Made by a program: the position numbers and the translations under genes
The notes under the pieces: generated by a model
Databases searched by the model: none
What the model was told of the DNA's origin: nothing
Seen by the model: the letters and a program-made list of their open reading frames with translations, nothing else
Assembly (NCBI GenBank): GCA_029974875.1
Contig: JARKQP010000389.1
Span: 1 to 16,243 of the forward strand
DNA length: 16,243 nt
Source: Mobilitalea sp.
GTDB lineage: Bacteria; Bacillota_A; Clostridia; Lachnospirales; Lachnospiraceae
Direction: 5' to 3'
In this document: positions 14,318 through 16,243 of the stretch, piece after piece
Layout: each line of letters begins with the position of its first letter
Numbering within the stretch: position 1 is the first letter of the stretch

Positions 14318-16243
14318 TCATTCACAGCAGGAAGCACCGGAACTTACCCCGCTTAATCCTGTGGGTATATATTCTGATACCTCTTTCTTTACCGCTGCCT
14401 CATCGATTTGATTAATATCCTCCACTACCTTTACATAGCCGTAGTAGGAGCCATCCGAGGAAAGGAATTCAAAATCCTGGTCTGGGATGAAACGGACCAA
14501 GTTTTCTCCCTCCGCTACCTCTAACTGTGCTGAATAATAAGGGAAAATCAACGTACCCTTACTGCTGTCCACGTCCTTCCCTTGAATGTTCCAAGCGGTC
14601 TCAAGCCCTGCCTGGACCACGATAACTGCCGGGGAAAAGCCGTTCCTTCCATAAACCAGCTCCACCTTCTGGGTTCCATCCCCATTCACCGCTGCAACTG
14701 CAATCTCATCCGTCGGAATCTGCGCATCCAGTAGGTTATTAAAATCCTTTAGTCCGTTTGAATTGCTGTCAGGATCTCCGTTTCCAGTGCTTGAATTACT
14801 GCTTGAAGCTGTACTGCCTGAATTATTCACACCGCTTGAATCACTATTTGAACTGCTGTCGTTTTTGCTTACGGAACCACCTCCGGCTCCACAGCAGCCT
14901 CCGGCAGAGGAGGAACTGACACTGCCTGCGTCAGCAATCGTGCTGCTGTCCACATTACCCAGATCATCCACCACCGTGATTTTACTCCGGATCATACCCA
15001 TCCAGCAGCTAAAGGGTACCGTGCCGCTTTCTGTGGGAGTAAATTCTACAACGTTATCACCAATTTGAAGTTTCTTCTGTATACTGTATTTCTGGACCAG
15101 GATGCTGTTATTGCAGCCGTTTAGCTCCCCGTCTTCCGCCTGTATCGTCCATGTCACCGGAATACCCTTCTGGACGATAATCGGTTCATAGCTGCCGGAG
15201 GTGATTCCCGAGGTTACCACCTGTATGTCACCCTCAACCGATGCCAGGTTTGCTTTCTGCTTCGTATCCGCTGACGCCGGAAAGGCCGGTAATACAATTC
15301 CCGACAATCCGACACCGTTGTTGAACATGAAGATTCCTAAGAATACTACCAATACTGCACTGGCAGTCAGCATCTTAGACGTAAATTTCTTGCTCAGGAA
15401 GCTGCTTAAGGCTCCAAAGGCAAACATTAGCGGCACCGTGCCTATACTGAACAGGAACATGGATAAAGCACCCTTGATGGGGCTGCCCGTGGACAGGGCA
15501 TAGAGCTGCATTGCCTGCAATGGCCCGCAGGGCATCAGGCCGTTCAATAATCCTATATAAAGTGGACCCTTGCCGCTGCTTCCGGCGTATATCTTTTTTG
15601 CAAAAACCTTAGGCATTCTCGGATTCAGCTTGCGCAGCCCCGGGAATATATTTAACATATTCAACCCCATAATTACCATAAATACACCGGCCAGGATCTG
15701 TACAATCCCCTTCATGGTTCCTGAAAAGCTTACCACGGAGCCGACCGCACCCACGATACCGCCAATTACCGTATAGGAAACCACCCGTCCAAAATTGTAG
15801 AGAAGGCTGGGTTTCATGGCTGAAAACCTGCCTATGAAGGTTCCTTCCTTTGCCGGGACACATTGTGATAAGCAGATGCCCCCGCACATGGCCACACAAT
15901 GCACCGAAGTCAAGGCTCCGATTAGAAAGAGCATCCCATATCCCATTCCTTCCTCAGCCGTGGGAAAGGAATTAAAAATGTTAAACAGCCCAAAATGATT
16001 TGCCACCATGTACATTGCAAAAAGGATGATAATAATTCCAATCAGGTCCGTGACATCCCGGCCTTCTGATTTGTTTCCCTGATGCCCGCTCTTTTCCTTG
16101 GTATTGCTTGTTCCAGGGCTGGCCTTGAGGCTTTCCTGGGTTTTCACCTGATAGCCCTCGGCTTCGATAACCCTTTGTATTTCCTGGATACTGGTCAGGC
16201 TTCCATCAAAGGTCACAGTTACCTGTCCCCTTGAGTAGCTTGC
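14318..16243 (-). CDS. HMA–SafE/TauE-like membrane protein with two cupredoxin-like domains (5' end outside window)
   Basis: The frame is open to the right edge, leaving 641 visible residues (numbered here from the first visible one). Residues 1-34 are the second half of an HMA metal-binding domain (SRGQVTVTFDG...IEAEGYQV). A linker and a membrane segment (about 65-85) follow. Next is a SafE/DsbD-like multi-span region (about 99-310) with motifs TSVHCVAMCGG (112-122) and GLLNGLMPCG (231-240). A cupredoxin-like domain (about 339-426) carries Cys377 and FSCWMGM (Cys413, Met415, Met417), plausible copper ligands. A Ser/Asn-rich linker holds Cys450-Cys451. A second cupredoxin-like domain (about 522-609) lacks obvious ligands, and the tail ends SCCE. 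It probably moves or delivers copper with the downstream DUF2318 protein and CopA. The first CxxC, if present, lies outside the window. Confidence 0.9.
   Translation of the reverse strand, partial: ASYSRGQVTVTFDGSLTSIQEIQRVIEAEGYQVKTQESLKASPGTSNTKEKSGHQGNKSEGRDVTDLIGIIIILFAMYMVANHFGLFNIFNSFPTAEEGMGYGMLFLIGALTSVHCVAMCGGICLSQCVPAKEGTFIGRFSAMKPSLLYNFGRVVSYTVIGGIVGAVGSVVSFSGTMKGIVQILAGVFMVIMGLNMLNIFPGLRKLNPRMPKVFAKKIYAGSSGKGPLYIGLLNGLMPCGPLQAMQLYALSTGSPIKGALSMFLFSIGTVPLMFAFGALSSFLSKKFTSKMLTASAVLVVFLGIFMFNNGVGLSGIVLPAFPASADTKQKANLASVEGDIQVVTSGITSGSYEPIIVQKGIPVTWTIQAEDGELNGCNNSILVQKYSIQKKLQIGDNVVEFTPTESGTVPFSCWMGMIRSKITVVDDLGNVDSSTIADAGSVSSSSAGGCCGAGGGSVSKNDSSSNSDSSGVNNSGSTASSSNSSTGNGDPDSNSNGLKDFNNLLDAQIPTDEIAVAAVNGDGTQKVELVYGRNGFSPAVIVVQAGLETAWNIQGKDVDSSKGTLIFPYYSAQLEVAEGENLVRFIPDQDFEFLSSDGSYYGYVKVVEDINQIDEAAVKKEVSEYIPTGLSGVSSGASCCE

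Overview
The window looks like chromosomal DNA from a low-to-moderate GC anaerobic member of the Bacillota, most likely a clostridial/Lachnospiraceae-type bacterium. The evidence is strong AGGAGG-type ribosome binding sites, lipoproteins with lipoboxes, a PadR/DUF1700/DUF4097/PspC envelope cluster, and TTGACA/TATAGT-type promoters. No rRNA, tRNA, CRISPR array or transposase gene was seen. Nearly every gene lies on the minus strand; the only clear plus-strand gene is a lipoprotein at 3914-5119.

Layout from left to right: (1) 1-221, the start of a Nudix-fold protein cut by the window edge. (2) 333-1655, a DUF815-type AAA+ ATPase. (3) 1758-3524, argS. A three-copy 19-bp tandem repeat separates argS from the ATPase gene, and a repeat-rich leader precedes argS. 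(4) 3914-5119, a plus-strand secreted lipoprotein with a probable PrcB-like C-terminal domain. (5) 5301-7648, a four-gene unit read leftward: padR, DUF1700 membrane protein, DUF4097 protein, PspC-domain protein. Its promoter carries a 16-bp palindrome in the spacer, and its leader can form a hairpin that hides the padR ribosome binding site. (6) 8270-16243, a copper-handling block read leftward: a multi-domain HMA/SafE/cupredoxin membrane protein (5' end outside the window), a DUF2318 protein, a CopA-type Cu+ ATPase, a lipoprotein, an OmpR-type response regulator and a sensor kinase.

The copper block is the most interesting part. The CopA ATPase has two CxxC metal-binding domains and the Cu+ transport residues, and would pump Cu+ out of the cytoplasm. 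The SafE-like fusion protein carries its own metal-binding domain, two cupredoxin-like domains outside the membrane and two Cys-Cys pairs. The DUF2318 protein adds five conserved Cys. A lipoprotein of unknown family sits directly upstream of the two-component pair and could sense or bind metal at the cell surface. Joint action of these genes is inferred from order, spacing and family knowledge. Three perfect hairpins sit between the DUF2318 gene and copA.

Two roughly 95-100 bp palindromic elements (5185-5284 and 8092-8186) share terminal inverted repeats and a common inner layout. They look like copies of one miniature (MITE-like) element, and each lies where it could end a leftward transcript.
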